Shown here: positions 9,536-20,660 of the stretch, piece after piece
Layout of the letters: every line of letters starts with the position of its first letter
How positions within the stretch are numbered: the stretch's first letter is position 1
Assembly (NCBI GenBank): GCA_020744225.1
Contig: JAGMWG010000010.1
Span: forward strand, 868,001-932,000
From: Paraphoma chrysanthemicola
Taxonomy: Eukaryota > Ascomycota > Dothideomycetes > Pleosporales > Phaeosphaeriaceae
Reading direction: 5' to 3'
Length of the DNA stretch: 64,000 bases
The notes under the pieces: model-generated
Databases searched by the model: none
What the model saw: the letters and a program-made list of their open reading frames with translations, nothing else
Told to the model about the DNA's origin: nothing
Position numbers and translations under genes: made by a program

Positions 9536-11655
9536 TCGATATCTTCCGCGCGTGCGGATTGATCGAGGAAGGAGCGGTGGTGGTTATGGACGTCGATGTG
9601 ATGATAATGAGTGATTGATACATGTTGTCTCTCATCCCTTTAACGCTTGAAGAGATAGGAACCTGTTGTGTGCATCTTTAATGGATTTGGGTGGGCGGTT
9701 GCGCTGATCGCGCTGCCCTTGCGCAGGCGAAGTGCGCACCAGCCCACACGTCGATGTGCACAAAGATTCATCGCCGCTCCACGTCGATGCCGTTACAAGA
9801 GTCGCGTGGTCTACCTTGTATGAAAGAGCTTCGCGGTTACAGCGACTGCTGCGTGATGCATCTGCACTGATGAATCTGTTGTCTTTTAAAGGACTGGCTG
9901 ATGTTTGCGCTGGGCGCGCTGCACTGCATGCAGGGACGGCACCAAACTTTGAAGATGGACAGCACACCAGCGTCGACGAATGACAGTTTCATTCTCACAA
10001 CCTGATCGTACCTGCAGATGAGGCTGCAGACTAACAGGTCGAATCGACGATGATGTGTAATCGAGAGCTATCCGCGGGCTTCCGCGAGCCTGACGTAAGC
10101 AGGAAGGTTTACAAGCATATCTTCGCGGCTTCCCCCTCGAGCGTTGATGACGGCGCGCATAACCTTACGAAGGATCGACACCGGCACCGATTCAGCGCTG
10201 CTTGCGAATCCCGTTTCAGCATCCCCACACCAACTATGCTTGAGATACGCCAAATTCTGACATGGCATGAAAACCGCCCGAGCGGGCAAAGAGCCCGACT
10301 CGCAACACTGCCCACACGCAAATCAGGGTCTTTGAGCGAGAGATAGACCCTGAAGTAAGAACCCTATCGTACTCGGAGGCCGATCCCGTCCTATGGCTCT
10401 TACGACCGCTATTACGCCGCGCATCAGCTTCAGAGCGAGAAACGCGTATTCCACCGAACGAGCGAAAAGCGCACGACAGCGCAGTCTGGAATAGACTGTC
10501 AGGTATTGCCCCACTCCACCTTCGACGAAAAGTCGCCGCAACGGTCCTTTCGAGTTGTCTTTCTCCCCGTCGCCCGTCGCCAACGAGAGGCCACCCTTGT
10601 GGAAGGCCCGCGGGGTACACCAAGGGGTACTGCCAAGGCTATAACCGACCAGGGAGTAAGAGATTTCCGCACAGGAGCTAGAAGAGGAGGGCGTAAATTT
10701 CACCCATAGGCGCCTCAGATTCACAACTCTCATGCGTGCAAGAGACGGGTACATCCTCAAGATCAGTAAACATGATTCGGTCTTTGGCCCTCCTTGTGAA
10801 AGAAAGAGGGACATTGACGAATGTCGAACGTTCCACCCGGACATCTGTGCCGCACGTCAGACCGGGGGAATGAGCCGCGTTAGTCCTATACGGGCTCCGC
10901 TCTGCGCGCTTCAGCGCTACCTTCCGCTTGGACATCTTGGCTGAGCCTAGATCTGGCTAATCAAACGATCCAGAGGATGCGGCAAAGGTGTCCGGTTCAG
11001 CGCAAGCTTGGTGTTGGTCGTCGCATTCGTGTCCATCCTTTACATAACGCGCTTCCAACAGATGAAGTTGCGGCGCCCAGAAAGCTGTGATTGGGCTAGA
11101 CCACCTTCCACCAATTAAAGTAAGACTGGTTGTAGAGATGCGGGTTTTGCGCCCGGACCGACACCACAAAGGAGCTAGGCTTGGACCATGGTGGCAGAGG
11201 CGATGGGTACATGTCGTAATTGGGTGTTCTCAAAAGCACACTCACCTGAGACCTCGGCGCACACGCGGCTTCTGGCGCAGCGTGTCCACAATTCTCCAAT
11301 GTGTAGCAGTCGGGATCAGCGTGGAAAGGAGAACTGTATCCACTTTGGAATGGGGCAGTGCAGCAGTGCTACCCGCAATACGCACACGGTTCCGGGTACG
11401 ACAAAATGCGGGAACGGTTGTTCCAGAAAAGCAGGGTCTCATAGTAGGAGACTGGACTACGCCACTGGTGACATTGGCTGTCCCGTTAACGAGTGCTGTA
11501 TGGCACGGCTCCCACACGCGTCGTTTGCAGGATTGAGCTTGGACACATTTCGGGATAGTTCACATAGGGGTGACGTGCGCCACAGCGCTGTATATATCAA
11601 TCCTGTGTTCCCAATCTTCTTCTGTTCAGGTACGAACAAACCAGCTACCCCAACG
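9536..11655. other. 2.1-kb stretch without a recognisable gene
   Basis: Overlapping open frames occur on both strands but none shows a domain, signal peptide or consistent splice structure. A minus-strand frame around 10068-10180 has protein-like text (V-S-I-L-R-K-V-M-R-A-V-I-N-A-R-G-G) but no clear start or continuation. The right end (from about 11400) must include the desaturase promoter. Confidence 0.4.
11591..11596 (+). promoter_or_regulatory. TATA box of the desaturase gene
   Basis: TATATA lies 60 bp upstream of the desaturase ATG at 11656. Confidence 0.45.
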
Positions 11656-13562
11656 ATGTCGCGACTCAACCTTGTTTCCACCGAGGAGATCGCGCAATGG
11701 GTTGCGCAAGGCCAGCCGGTCGTCATCCACGAAGGATTTGTGTTGAACCTCGGAGAATGGGTCAATAAACACCCTGGCGGTCGCCTTGCGATTTTGCACA
11801 TGGTGGGCAGAGATGCGACCGACGAGATCAATATGTAAGTTCACTTAGAGTTGGACGACTCTTCCGCTTTCAGTAAAGTCAGCATCATGAAGTAAGATCT
11901 TATTAATCAGGACTGACCACGTCGATCAGCTACCACACAAGCAAGGCTCTTCTCATGATGAAGCAATACCGCGTCGGTCGCGTAGAACTACCCTGGGCCA
12001 ATCTCGAACCTCCGATCAGGTCGCCGGACTACTACATCAACCTTGAATTGCGGAAGAAGGGGAAAACGGTGGCTCTTGGAAGCGACAGACGGTCGAAGAA
12101 GAGTATCGATTTAGGCTCAGTGGGTTACACCCACACTTGTCATTGTCTGAGGCCAATGCACTCCTGCACCGAGCTGACTGTATAAACAAGGCCGCTGCTG
12201 TTATTGGGAAGAAGTTGAGCTCCACAGGTACCTGCGTGTGCCGGACAGCCGTATCACCCCGCATCGATGTGGAGAAGCTACCCCTCTCTGAAACTGATCC
12301 CCTAAACACCGCGCAAGAGAAAATAAGGAACCGCGAGCGCCACGCCATTGATCTGGAGAAGAAGGAGATTGAGCAAGGCCTCAAGGAAAACCCTCTCGCG
12401 CAAAATGTCGAAGCACAACAAGCCATCCTGTTGGATTACCGGGCGCTACACGAGCAGATAAAGCAAGAGGGTCTATACCAGTGCCGTTATTCGTGCTACG
12501 CAAAGGAGTGTGTACGCTATGGCATACTGTTTGCCGCTTTTGCTTGGCTGCTATACATCAAGTGGTACATGACATCCTCCATATTCCTGGGGCTGTTCTG
12601 GGTAAGCTTGCAACCTGTTCAAACATTCGATGGCTCTAACAAGCTCCCAGCAACAAATCATGTTCACAGCCCACGACGCCGGCCACCGTGGCATATCCGG
12701 CAACTTCGTAATCGACACGCTCATCGGCGCTTTCATCGCCGACTTCTGCTGCGGTCTCAGCATCGGATGGTGGAAATCCTCCCACAACGTCCACCACCTC
12801 GTCACAAACATGCCCGAGCACGATCCGGACCTGCAGAACATCCCCCTCTTCTCAAATACCCCGACGTACATGAAATCGATCCTCTCCTCGTACTACAACT
12901 TTCAATTCGTCTGGGACGGCGCTGCGGATGTCATGATTCCGTACCAGAAATATGCGTATTACCCCATCATGGGGCTGGCGCGTTTCAATCTATACATGCT
13001 CGGCATACTGCACTTGATCTCGCCTCGCGCCGCACAACTCGGCGCCGCATGGTGGACCCGCCACGTCGAAATCGTCTTCATGGCATGCTACTGGTACCTT
13101 TTCGGCTACCTCCTTGTCTGGACGTATCTGCCCACCTGGCCCATTCGCGTCGGTTTCGTGCTCCTCAGCCACGGCGTCACCATCATTCTGCACGTGCAAA
13201 TCACACTTTCGCACTGGGGCATGCCGACGGCGGATCTCGGTCCCACAGAGTCGTTCCCCGCGCGCCAACTGCGGACCACAATGGACGTCGACTGCCCCGT
13301 CTGGTTGGACTGGTTCCACGGCGGCCTCCAGTTCCAGGCCGTGCATCACTTGTTTCCGCGGGTACCGAGACATAACCTGCGCAGAGGCCAGGAATTGGTA
13401 CGCGAATTCTGCAACAAGACGGGCTTGAAGTATCAGTGCTATGGCTTCCAGAAGGGCAATGGCGTTGTGCTGAGTAGGCTCGATGAGGTGTCCAATATGG
13501 TCACTATGATGGTCGAGTGTCAGAAGAGTATGGCGGAGACAGGCGAGTTTGGATTGCATTAG
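11656..13562 (+). CDS. Cytochrome b5-fused delta-8 sphingolipid desaturase
   Basis: Predicted 555-residue ER membrane enzyme that introduces a delta-8 double bond into the long-chain base of fungal glucosylceramide. The N-terminal cytochrome b5 domain has H-P-G-G at 39-42 and the second haem histidine in Y-H-T-S (62). The desaturase domain carries H-D-A-G-H, H-N-V-H-H and the third box Q-A-V-H-H typical of front-end desaturases, with hydrophobic segments between. Exons: 11656-11834, 11930-12019, about 12115-12601 and 12651-13562. Introns 1 and 3 are clear. Intron 2 (12020 to 12114 or 12120) is the only pair that keeps frame between P-P-I and L-S-G-L-H; its donor GTCGCC is weak, so this border is provisional. 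A serine palmitoyltransferase small subunit gene lies 5 kb downstream. Confidence 0.88.
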
Positions 13563-14301
13563 AGATATGGTTAGAGCGATTTGCATTGCGTGGAGTTTTT
13601 GGTTCGGGGAGGGGTGGGAAGGAAAGACCACAGCATATAGATACATGGTTAGCATACCAACATAGCAAGATTTCATTCAAGTTGACGAGCTTCCTGTCGT
13701 TGGTTTGTGAAACGATGCATTGACTGGTAGAGGCGTTGTATTTTGAGAGCTGTATCTAATACACAAGCTCAACGCAAATTTATGACGAAATTCCCCATGC
13801 TGATCGCACTATTGTCGTGTTCTTCCATGTCTTCACTCTCCCCGCGTCTCGAGGTGGTGGGTTGGTCACATCTAGCAGCCTGCCAAAGAACGAGGCTCTA
13901 TCTCACTCTACATAGCCATGCCAGCTTCTTGCTTCCAAGAGGAGCACAGCATCGTGTTCGTGACCGACCTCATACCGATAGAGCGAATTGTTGTTTCTCG
14001 ACACAGCTATTGCGTTTGCCATGTCCCTTACAGACGGTCTAGTCGACTTGTGTTACAGACTGGCAGCCCAGCGATGCCACCGGTGCACTCGTGACGATTG
14101 TTTGACATCCACGCCGTGAGCGTTGTGCGGCGGAGCTCGATAGCATCCTGCAGGGTCTCGAAGTGCTACGAACGAGATCGATAGCAGGGCGTCCCAGCCA
14201 TGCTGTGTCGCAATGGGTCTTTGTCTGAGTCCAGCATGACGGCTACCAGATCATCCAGCTCCTGCATATAGCCGTCTTCTTCTCCTGTGTCGGCGCATCC
14301 C
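13563..14301. other. Convergent intergenic region
   Basis: The 739 bp hold the 3' flanks of the desaturase (plus) and the release-factor-like gene (minus). No gene or repeat was recognised. Confidence 0.5.
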
Positions 14302-14880
14302 TCATCCCTCAGGCTTCTGTCCTTCTCCTCCCCCCTCTCTCCCATCCACAGCACCCACTTCTCCCACACCCCGAGCGTCCTGTCCTCCCTCGGCATGTCC
14401 CTCAACCACCTCCTGTCCATCCTCACCCTCCTTGTTCTCCAACGCTCTATACTTCCTCCTACTCTTCTTCCCGCTACTCGCCTTCTTCTTCGCCAACACC
14501 CGCGCCTTGACCTTTGTCCTCGCGTCCTCGCCCAATTCCACCTCCTCGATCCTCTCCTGCAATATCTTCCTCGCCATAGCGCGATTCACAGTCCGACTGC
14601 GTGTATCCTGGTACTTGACGACAATGCCCGTCGGCTTGTGAATCAGCTGCACGGCGGAAGAGGTCTTGTTGATCTTCTGCCCGCCGGGGCCGGAGCCTTT
14701 GAGGAAGTTCTCGATCAGATCCGAGTCGAGGAGTTTCTTGCGTGGAGGCAGGTTTGCGGGAAGAGAGGGCGTGGTTGTGAAGGCGCGGCGGACGGGTTGG
14801 GTTGTGCGCGTGGTGCGATGGAGAGGCATTGCGGCAGCTCTAAGGCGGGTGACGCTGAAGTGTATGCATGGCGATAGCAT
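14302..14880 (-). CDS. Mitochondrial GGQ release-factor-like protein (MTRFR/Rso55 type)
   Basis: 192-residue protein with a basic, Ser/Thr/Arg-rich N-terminus ending A-F-T-T-T-P, a likely mitochondrial presequence. It has a class-I release-factor domain: G-S-G-P-G-G-Q-K-I-N-K-T is the peptidyl-tRNA hydrolysis loop, followed by V-K-Y-Q-D-T-R-S-R-T-V-N and a Lys/Arg-rich tail (A-K-K-K-A-S-S-G-K-K-S-R-R). Codon-recognition domains are absent, so it belongs with stand-alone rescue factors that free stalled mitochondrial ribosomes. Starts at 14880 and 14829 are both possible. The last 45 residues are Gly/Glu-rich and overlap another open frame, so the C-terminus may differ (see findings). Confidence 0.85.
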   Translation of the reverse strand: MLSPCIHFSVTRLRAAAMPLHRTTRTTQPVRRAFTTTPSLPANLPPRKKLLDSDLIENFLKGSGPGGQKINKTSSAVQLIHKPTGIVVKYQDTRSRTVNRAMARKILQERIEEVELGEDARTKVKARVLAKKKASSGKKSRRKYRALENKEGEDGQEVVEGHAEGGQDARGVGEVGAVDGREGGGEGQKPEG

Positions 14881-15272
14881 TGAATCGTCCGTTGCTTTCG
14901 CTGTTGTCGTTCAAGAGCAAATGTCGCGTGCTAAGCAAAAGTGCCAAAGTTCCAAAGTGACGTTGTGGCGGGCCGTAGCTCCGGAACTTCGTGCACATAT
15001 CTTATCGGGTGTGGGGCTGCAGCGGGAACGCTCATGCTGGCTAAAAATGGTAGGCGAACCGACCAGAAATGGTTTCGCTGGAACGGACTTCCATTCCTTC
15101 TAGAACGAAAGAATTGTTTAAGATAGAATGAAGTCTTCTTAAAATTCAAATTGGCATAAGCCGTAGCTCTGTTGGTAGCTCTATTAGCCAAGCACCAAAA
15201 TATGTACACTGCGCTGTAACCCAATGCAATAAAAGCCTGCCATCACTCGCATCTCCCAATTTGCATCCATGC
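14881..15272. other. Intergenic region
   Basis: These 392 bp hold the promoter of the release-factor-like gene and the 3' flank of the DUF3176 gene, both on the minus strand. Nothing else was recognised. Confidence 0.5.
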
Positions 15273-17685
15273 CTATCTATACCACTTCCCTTTTTCAACT
15301 TTCTTGCCGCCGCCTACTGGGGCAAAAGCGATCTTACCAGCCTTCTCCTGCTTGCTTCCCACATCAGCGACCATGACTTTCATCTCCGCTAATCTCTTGC
15401 TCTTCTGAGATCCATCTTCAGTACTATTTATATACACGCCGCGGTCCTCAAAGTAGATCGAATCTCTAATTAGGCTGCTGGCAAAGCCCAGGATGGTAGG
15501 TGCGCGACACCGCATGTGCATAACAACTGAGAAGACAGCTGCAGAGAACATGACCCCAACGGAGGTGAGATAGATCGTCAGCCAGAGACGATCGATGGCG
15601 TAGACTGGCTCGAGGGGGAACGTGACATGAGAGGTCGTGTTTTGCAGACTCTTGCCGAGTTGGGTGTTGAAATTGCCGCCCATGACACTTTGCTTCGCCC
15701 AGCTGATCTTCCACAGCGTGTTCCAAAGGAGCGAGAAGCGCCGTTCGAAGAGTCCGATGTCGAGTTCTCCGAGCTCAGCATAGTATTTGCCACTCGTATC
15801 AGTGCTCGGGAAAGCGAGTGGGTTGTAAAGGTAGAATTCGGTGTTGCTGGATCGCCCGCCGCCACCACCGGAATTGTCATCCAGGAGATCCGTGAATTGA
15901 GTGAGGGAGTTTTGCGCAGGTACAGACATCCGTAATACGTTATAGGCGGGATTCATCGGTGGATTGGGCGTTTCCCTAATTGAAGTGACCCCACATACAG
16001 CTTTACCCAAAGATCCTTTCGACATGCACACTATTTGTGCATCAACGTACGTAGTTCGAGCTCTACATTTCGTGACAGAGAGGTTATAATTCGAGTCATA
16101 GCCGTTACCACGGGAGGCGAAGATGAGCTCGGTCGCGTTTGGCGGAGTGTCTTTGTTCGCGCTCTCTAGAGAAAGCATGACGGAGAATGTGCGACGCGCT
16201 ACAGCTCCGGGTGATTTGAAATGAATCGTGTCCCATAAGTTCCGGCCGGTATTTTTTGAGAGCCACTTGTCCGCTTCGGAGGTGTTGGCCATGAGCAGAG
16301 TACCGTTGATAATAAGAGTGGGTTGAGAGCAATTCAGGTACAGCCAGGGAGTACACTGCATCGGTTAGATTTATGCCTTTCCCAATGTTGCACTGCTACG
16401 TGTGCAGAATACTGACCTTGAAACTTTGATAGCTCGAAGAAATTGTGAACGAAGTGTTCCCAGTGAAGTTACGGTCGATGCCTGTGACAGGCTCACCCAG
16501 CAGGCTGGAATAGTTTAAGACTTTCGTTTCCCAAGGTGTCTGAAGCCACTGCATAGGTTTTGAATTATCATATTCGGAATGATATTCAAGGTTAGGTATT
16601 CGCACATTCCCCCATGCATCCGTAGCTGCTTGGACCGCTGCTGAATTTGGCCCACCTAGCAACGTAATAATACCTTGGGTGACGTTGTTCGTTGGATCCA
16701 CGTACTGTGTATTCGACACGTAGTCGTATAGAGTTGCCGAGTATAGCGCGCGTATTAAGGGCGAGCGAGTATTCGCGGTCGAAAAGGTAGAGAGTTCGAG
16801 TTGCGTGTCGAGGCTGGGTGCGTAGGCAGTGATGTTTCCTTGAGCGATGCCTGTGCCAGTCTGTAGGTAAGCGCTTCGGAACGATGCCTGAGAACCAAGG
16901 GGATTGAAAGCCCACAGCAAGACAAGCGCAACTGATGATAACTCAAATATGGACCAACGGAATATTGTTATCACGGAACTCGCCATCTGATTGCTTTGTC
17001 AGTATTGTTAAGAGAGCCGATGTCGCAGCACCTACAGTCAGTGATCCCAGAAGCTGCTCGAGTGCCTTGTTTTGTGTCAACAAGATCCACAACTTCGTCT
17101 CATGGACGATTTACTACATACGAGGAGAGGTATCCCTCTTTCCACGCGCCAGTCCGCAAATGCCCTCACTGCATTGCCAAGGACTCCTGAGAACACAATA
17201 GGCCACACGGAGGGCGCAATTCTTGTTGCTTGAATGACGCGGTTTGCCCAATCACTCTTTGATTTGCCATGCAGAGATGCAACGCAAGCGCCAAGGACTA
17301 AGTTTTTGTTAGAGCCGAAAGGATGAAAGAGTCTAGACGTTCAGTCTTAGAGAGGCTATTTCTTACCTAGGAAGCTGGCAGATAAAACAATGCCCAACAA
17401 TTCCCATGTTAGTAAATACGTCGGCAGTCCTTTCCATAGTACAGCCGTCGATGATTCATGGTCACACTTGTTTGCTGTCGTAGAAAAATCGTTGCCCTGT
17501 TGTGGCGTGCGTATGTTCTCGTCATTGAAAGTAGAGTCACTACCGTGGCTGATATGATGTCCAGCATCTTGTTCTGTACGAGGAGGGTTGCGTTCTGTTA
17601 GTAGCTGTTGGTGCGAGTCTGATTCGAGCATCTCGTTGAAGGTGGGACTCTTGTGATCAGGCTGGATGGTCATTGAAGGGGCCAA
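15273..17685 (-). CDS. DUF3176-family multi-pass membrane protein
   Basis: Five exons spliced by frame: 17367-17685, 17122-17297, 17036-17065, 16417-16986 and 15273-16355, giving 725 residues. The third exon is only 30 nt and encodes A-L-E-Q-L-L-G-S-L-T, matching the L-E-Q-L-L-G-S signature of the family. Transmembrane segments follow the N-terminal hydrophilic region (T-Y-L-L-T-W-E-L-L-G-I-V-L-S-A), then I-A-P-S-V-W-P-I-V-F-S-G, then V-A-L-V-L-L-W-A-F-N-P-L-G-S-Q-A-S. A long Asn-glycosylation-rich loop (many N-x-S/T) follows, and a last helix lies near D-R-L-W-L-T-I-Y-L-T-S. The domain is widespread in Pezizomycotina and has no assigned function. Introns are 49-69 nt with clear branch sites, which supports the model. 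Confidence 0.78.
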
Positions 17686-18601
17686 TCACAACCTTGACAT
17701 CCCAAGCGCAACAATGAAGTACATGAAGAAACACAAACGAGTAGGTCTGGAAAGCTGGGAAGTAGAAGACAAGTATGAGTAGAGTTTCGAGAGGCTGTGA
17801 CAGATCGACAAAGCAGACCAGATTATCCAGCGTCTCGACACCTCTTGTGAGAATCCTGGCTGAGATCGACCAATCAATGCGGTTTGTCGATCACTTTTAA
17901 GATCTGTGATTGGTCCAACTCTCGCAGGCCTGTCGCTCCAGGTGACGAGACGCCGTACACCAGGCTCAGCGCTTATGCCCTCATGCACGACTTGGGGCCA
18001 ACGAGGCGGTCACCAATAGTGCGACCCATAAGAGTTATGAGGGAAAAGAATTTGATAGTGTCCTCACCGACGGTATCGAGTTCAAAAGCCAATCAAGTGT
18101 CAGTCACCTCGACAGTGGTAGAGGCACCGACTGTGCATATTGCGTGAGACTCCTTCTGGACATGGTTCAGACGATGCAAACCCACAGCCTTGTTGTTGCT
18201 GGCATGTGCGACGGTCGCAAATGGCTGACTGCAAGCCTGCGGCGCAGTGGCCGCACCATGTCCACACATACTGTTGCTCAGTTGAGGGGGCCTCGGAGAC
18301 TGCTAAGACCATATCATTACCCACAGGGCGCCATCAATCCACGCGTGTTGACTATGGAGGCTGTCGAAGTCACCAAAGAAAAGTCGTGGTCGATTGAAGT
18401 AGTCAAAGTGACGTTGCATGCGCCCAAATCCACCGGCTTTCCGCGGATCCCTGTCCGCCCCCAAAAAGTGCCTGACAGGCCGATCCCATCGGTCCCTGAA
18501 CCACGAAACCAAAACCACGCAACGGCAACCTCACACACCGCCACAACAACTCCGCGCACGCACGCAACACGCTCGAATCGCCGCCCCAAAAGCCCGCGCG
18601 C
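17686..18601. other. Divergent intergenic region
   Basis: This 916-bp stretch lies between DUF3176 (minus) and the serine palmitoyltransferase small subunit (plus) and must contain both promoters. A long frame running through into 18752 is out of phase with the real gene and is not called. Confidence 0.5.
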
Positions 18602-19164
18602 ATGCTTGACACAACATCTCTCGCAACATTCACCCTCCTATTCCTCGCCTCCGCGCTCCTGCTCGCCGCAATGCTGTACCCGGCCGCGCTGCTCCGCTGG
18701 TTCCAGCGCAAGCGGTATCAATATGAAGTCACATTCTCGCTATACATGTTGACTTCGACTGAGAAATTCATATTCAGTACGTTCCCTACATTTCCTACAT
18801 ACCTACATGCGCTGCACACCCCATTCCCCCTCTGTCCTCTTAGGCCCATGTCTATCTGCCCGCAACTCACATACCCCGTGCAATTTTACACCACGCACAT
18901 TGCTTACAATGATTAGACTCGGTTCTCTTCCTCCTTCTCTCCCTCCTCATCATCGCCGCATCGCTGTACCTGCCGGACCACTTGACCATTGTCGCGAACC
19001 GCCTGTTTTACTACTTCTCTGGCAACGAGGAGACGCTTGCTGCGAGTGCGCAAAAGGCCGGACAGCAGTTTATGGATAGCAATCCGGGCATCTTTGATCG
19101 CGAGAACATGAATGCGCTGGGTGGAGGGCTGGCGGGGCCGGGGAGGGGGTTGATGGAGAATTAG
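18602..19164 (+). CDS. Small subunit of serine palmitoyltransferase (ssSPT-like)
   Basis: Two exons (18602-18776 and 18917-19164; 140-nt intron GTACGT...GATTAG) give 140 residues with two transmembrane helices. The core runs Y-Q-Y-E-V-T-F-S-L-Y-M-L-T then E-K-F-I-F-N-S-V-L-F and ends L-Y-L-P-D-H-L. It closely follows the pattern Y-Q-Y-x3-T-x-L-Y-M-L-E-P-W-E-R-x2-F-N-S and M-P-Q-H of animal SPTSSA/B. These ER proteins bind and stimulate serine palmitoyltransferase, the first step of sphingolipid synthesis, and affect acyl-CoA choice. The extra N-terminal helix and the hydrophilic C-terminal tail (E-E-T-L-A-A-S-A-Q-K) are longer than in animals. Splicing at F-I-F-N/S restores the conserved N-S, which is strong support for the intron. 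Confidence 0.8.
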
Positions 19165-20036
19165 GAAGGTCAGGAGAGGACGCACAGCGCACGGATTCGA
19201 TGTTCAATGCGGGCTGACGGAGCCGGTTTGGTCGTATTTGCCCTCATGCCATTGGAGAGATAGAGGGTTGGGATGCGTCTTACGATGACATTGAGCGCTG
19301 ATAATATTGCATGGGATGGTGTTTGGAGTTCTTAAGGTGTGCCATTAAATGGCTCGCTCTGCTATGGGAACTAAGGTTTCAAAGTGTATATACATGTCCA
19401 ACATAATGATAATACCCCTTCCAAACTCTCCCAGCCCACTCAACGCCGTACAAATCACGCGCCGGCGACAACAAACATACCCTGCCACTATCATCGTCTC
19501 ACGTGAGTCCCGTTTCATGCGTATCATCCACCCCTGCCATACACCAACATTTAAGTCATCGAGCCGAAACACATAAGAAGGAAATTAACTGTATACGTCA
19601 CCCGACATCAAGGTTTCGATATTGAGGCTGAGCTGAGCCCAATATCGTATCGGACCCGAATATCCCGGGCAAGCGGCTCGGCAGAATGCGAGAGAAGCCT
19701 TCTGGAAGACGTGAGCCCTGGTTGGTGTAGACATGATATATTGTTGTATAAGTAGTTGGCGAACAAGCATGACCCATGACGGTGCTGGACATGAACCAAA
19801 ATGTAACTGAGTATTAATGTCCGAAGGCTGCGGAACAACATGCCGGAATCGATGAAGAGTAGAAAAGGGTGCTGGTAAGAAATTGTATTGTACAATATCG
19901 AGAGTAATCGATTGCGCGTTCTGACCACGGCATAGATGCTGGTACCTGCGTGACACAATCGCATCATCCCGGCCTGGTTCTATACTCTAAGCCTTGTGAC
20001 GTATTTCACGAGTATTGACATTGCCGGCAAAGAATG
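19165..20036. other. Convergent intergenic region
   Basis: These 872 bp hold the 3' flanks of the ssSPT gene and of the unknown minus-strand gene ending at 20037. The open frames on the minus strand (19585-19967) overlap one another and show no domain. Confidence 0.45.
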
Positions 20037-20660
20037 TCACTGCCCAAAGAGAACATTGACAGCATCGACCAAAGCCTCGGTCGTGTATCCGTGGGTTGAG
20101 ACCAATGCAGGAAAGCTATGTAGAGCGTCGGCGTATGCTCGCGAAGAAGCCTCACTGCTGGCCAAGAGTAGAATGGCCGGAATGCCCGCTATCGACTTTG
20201 TCTCCCCAATCTTTCGCCAGATGTTAATGGCGAAATTGACCTGTTGTTGGAATGCTTCAGGATTGCTGCTGAGAACATTGTCTGTGACGCAAATGACAAC
20301 AACCACTGCTCCGCTGGCAGGGAGAAAGTCGGCATGCAGTTCAGTCATTCCATATTCCAGTCGAAAGGGCACATGTCGGACATGCCGTGGCAACGCGCGC
20401 CCTAGTGGTTCAAATGGGTCCATGTTCTTCGCAAGGGCGGATACAGGAGGATGCGGGACGAATGGTGTGAAAAGAGTGATGATCTCAGCCTCGTGTAGCT
20501 TTCGCAGGCGAAGTAGTGTCTCTTCGGGGCATCGCACCAGCGTTGCACTGCCAGACGTTGAGCATGGTGTCGAGCTTGATCCATTCGAAATTGTAGAGGC
20601 CATCTTCGAGCGCGATGGTTTGGTGTTCTTCGAAGACGATTTGGCCTTGCGTTCGCCCAT
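20037..20660 (-). CDS. Hypothetical protein, function unknown
   Basis: 207-residue protein. The first 40 residues are Ser/Lys-rich and probably disordered. The remainder looks folded: alternating hydrophobic stretches such as G-A-V-V-V-V-I-C-V-T and G-I-P-A-I-L-L-L-A, plus helices R-L-R-K-L-H-E-A-E-I and Q-Q-Q-V-N-F-A-I-N-I-W. No signal peptide or transmembrane segment is clear. I do not recognise the family. A plus-strand frame of similar length covers the same bases, but its composition (many Cys, Arg and Ser) looks like the antisense shadow. Met 1 (20660) or Met 20 (20603) could be the start. Confidence 0.55.
   Translation of the reverse strand: MGERKAKSSSKNTKPSRSKMASTISNGSSSTPCSTSGSATLVRCPEETLLRLRKLHEAEIITLFTPFVPHPPVSALAKNMDPFEPLGRALPRHVRHVPFRLEYGMTELHADFLPASGAVVVVICVTDNVLSSNPEAFQQQVNFAINIWRKIGETKSIAGIPAILLLASSEASSRAYADALHSFPALVSTHGYTTEALVDAVNVLFGQ

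Noticed and set aside
9174..9614. 146-codon plus-strand open frame
   Set aside because: It covers the U1 promoter and the U1 gene, has Ser/Arg/Cys-biased composition and no domain.
11188..11655. Upstream in-frame extension of the desaturase
   Set aside because: The extension crosses the TATA box and shows no protein-like pattern; the cytochrome b5 domain starts just after the ATG at 11656.
13114..13428. Frames overlapping desaturase exon 4
   Set aside because: Shadows of the conserved histidine-box region.
15150..15190. Possible tRNA-like stretch
   Set aside because: No A box, B box or cloverleaf pairing could be drawn.
18144..18752. 202-codon plus-strand frame overlapping the ssSPT start
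   Set aside because: Out of phase with the conserved ssSPT sequence and of low-complexity His/Thr/Pro composition.
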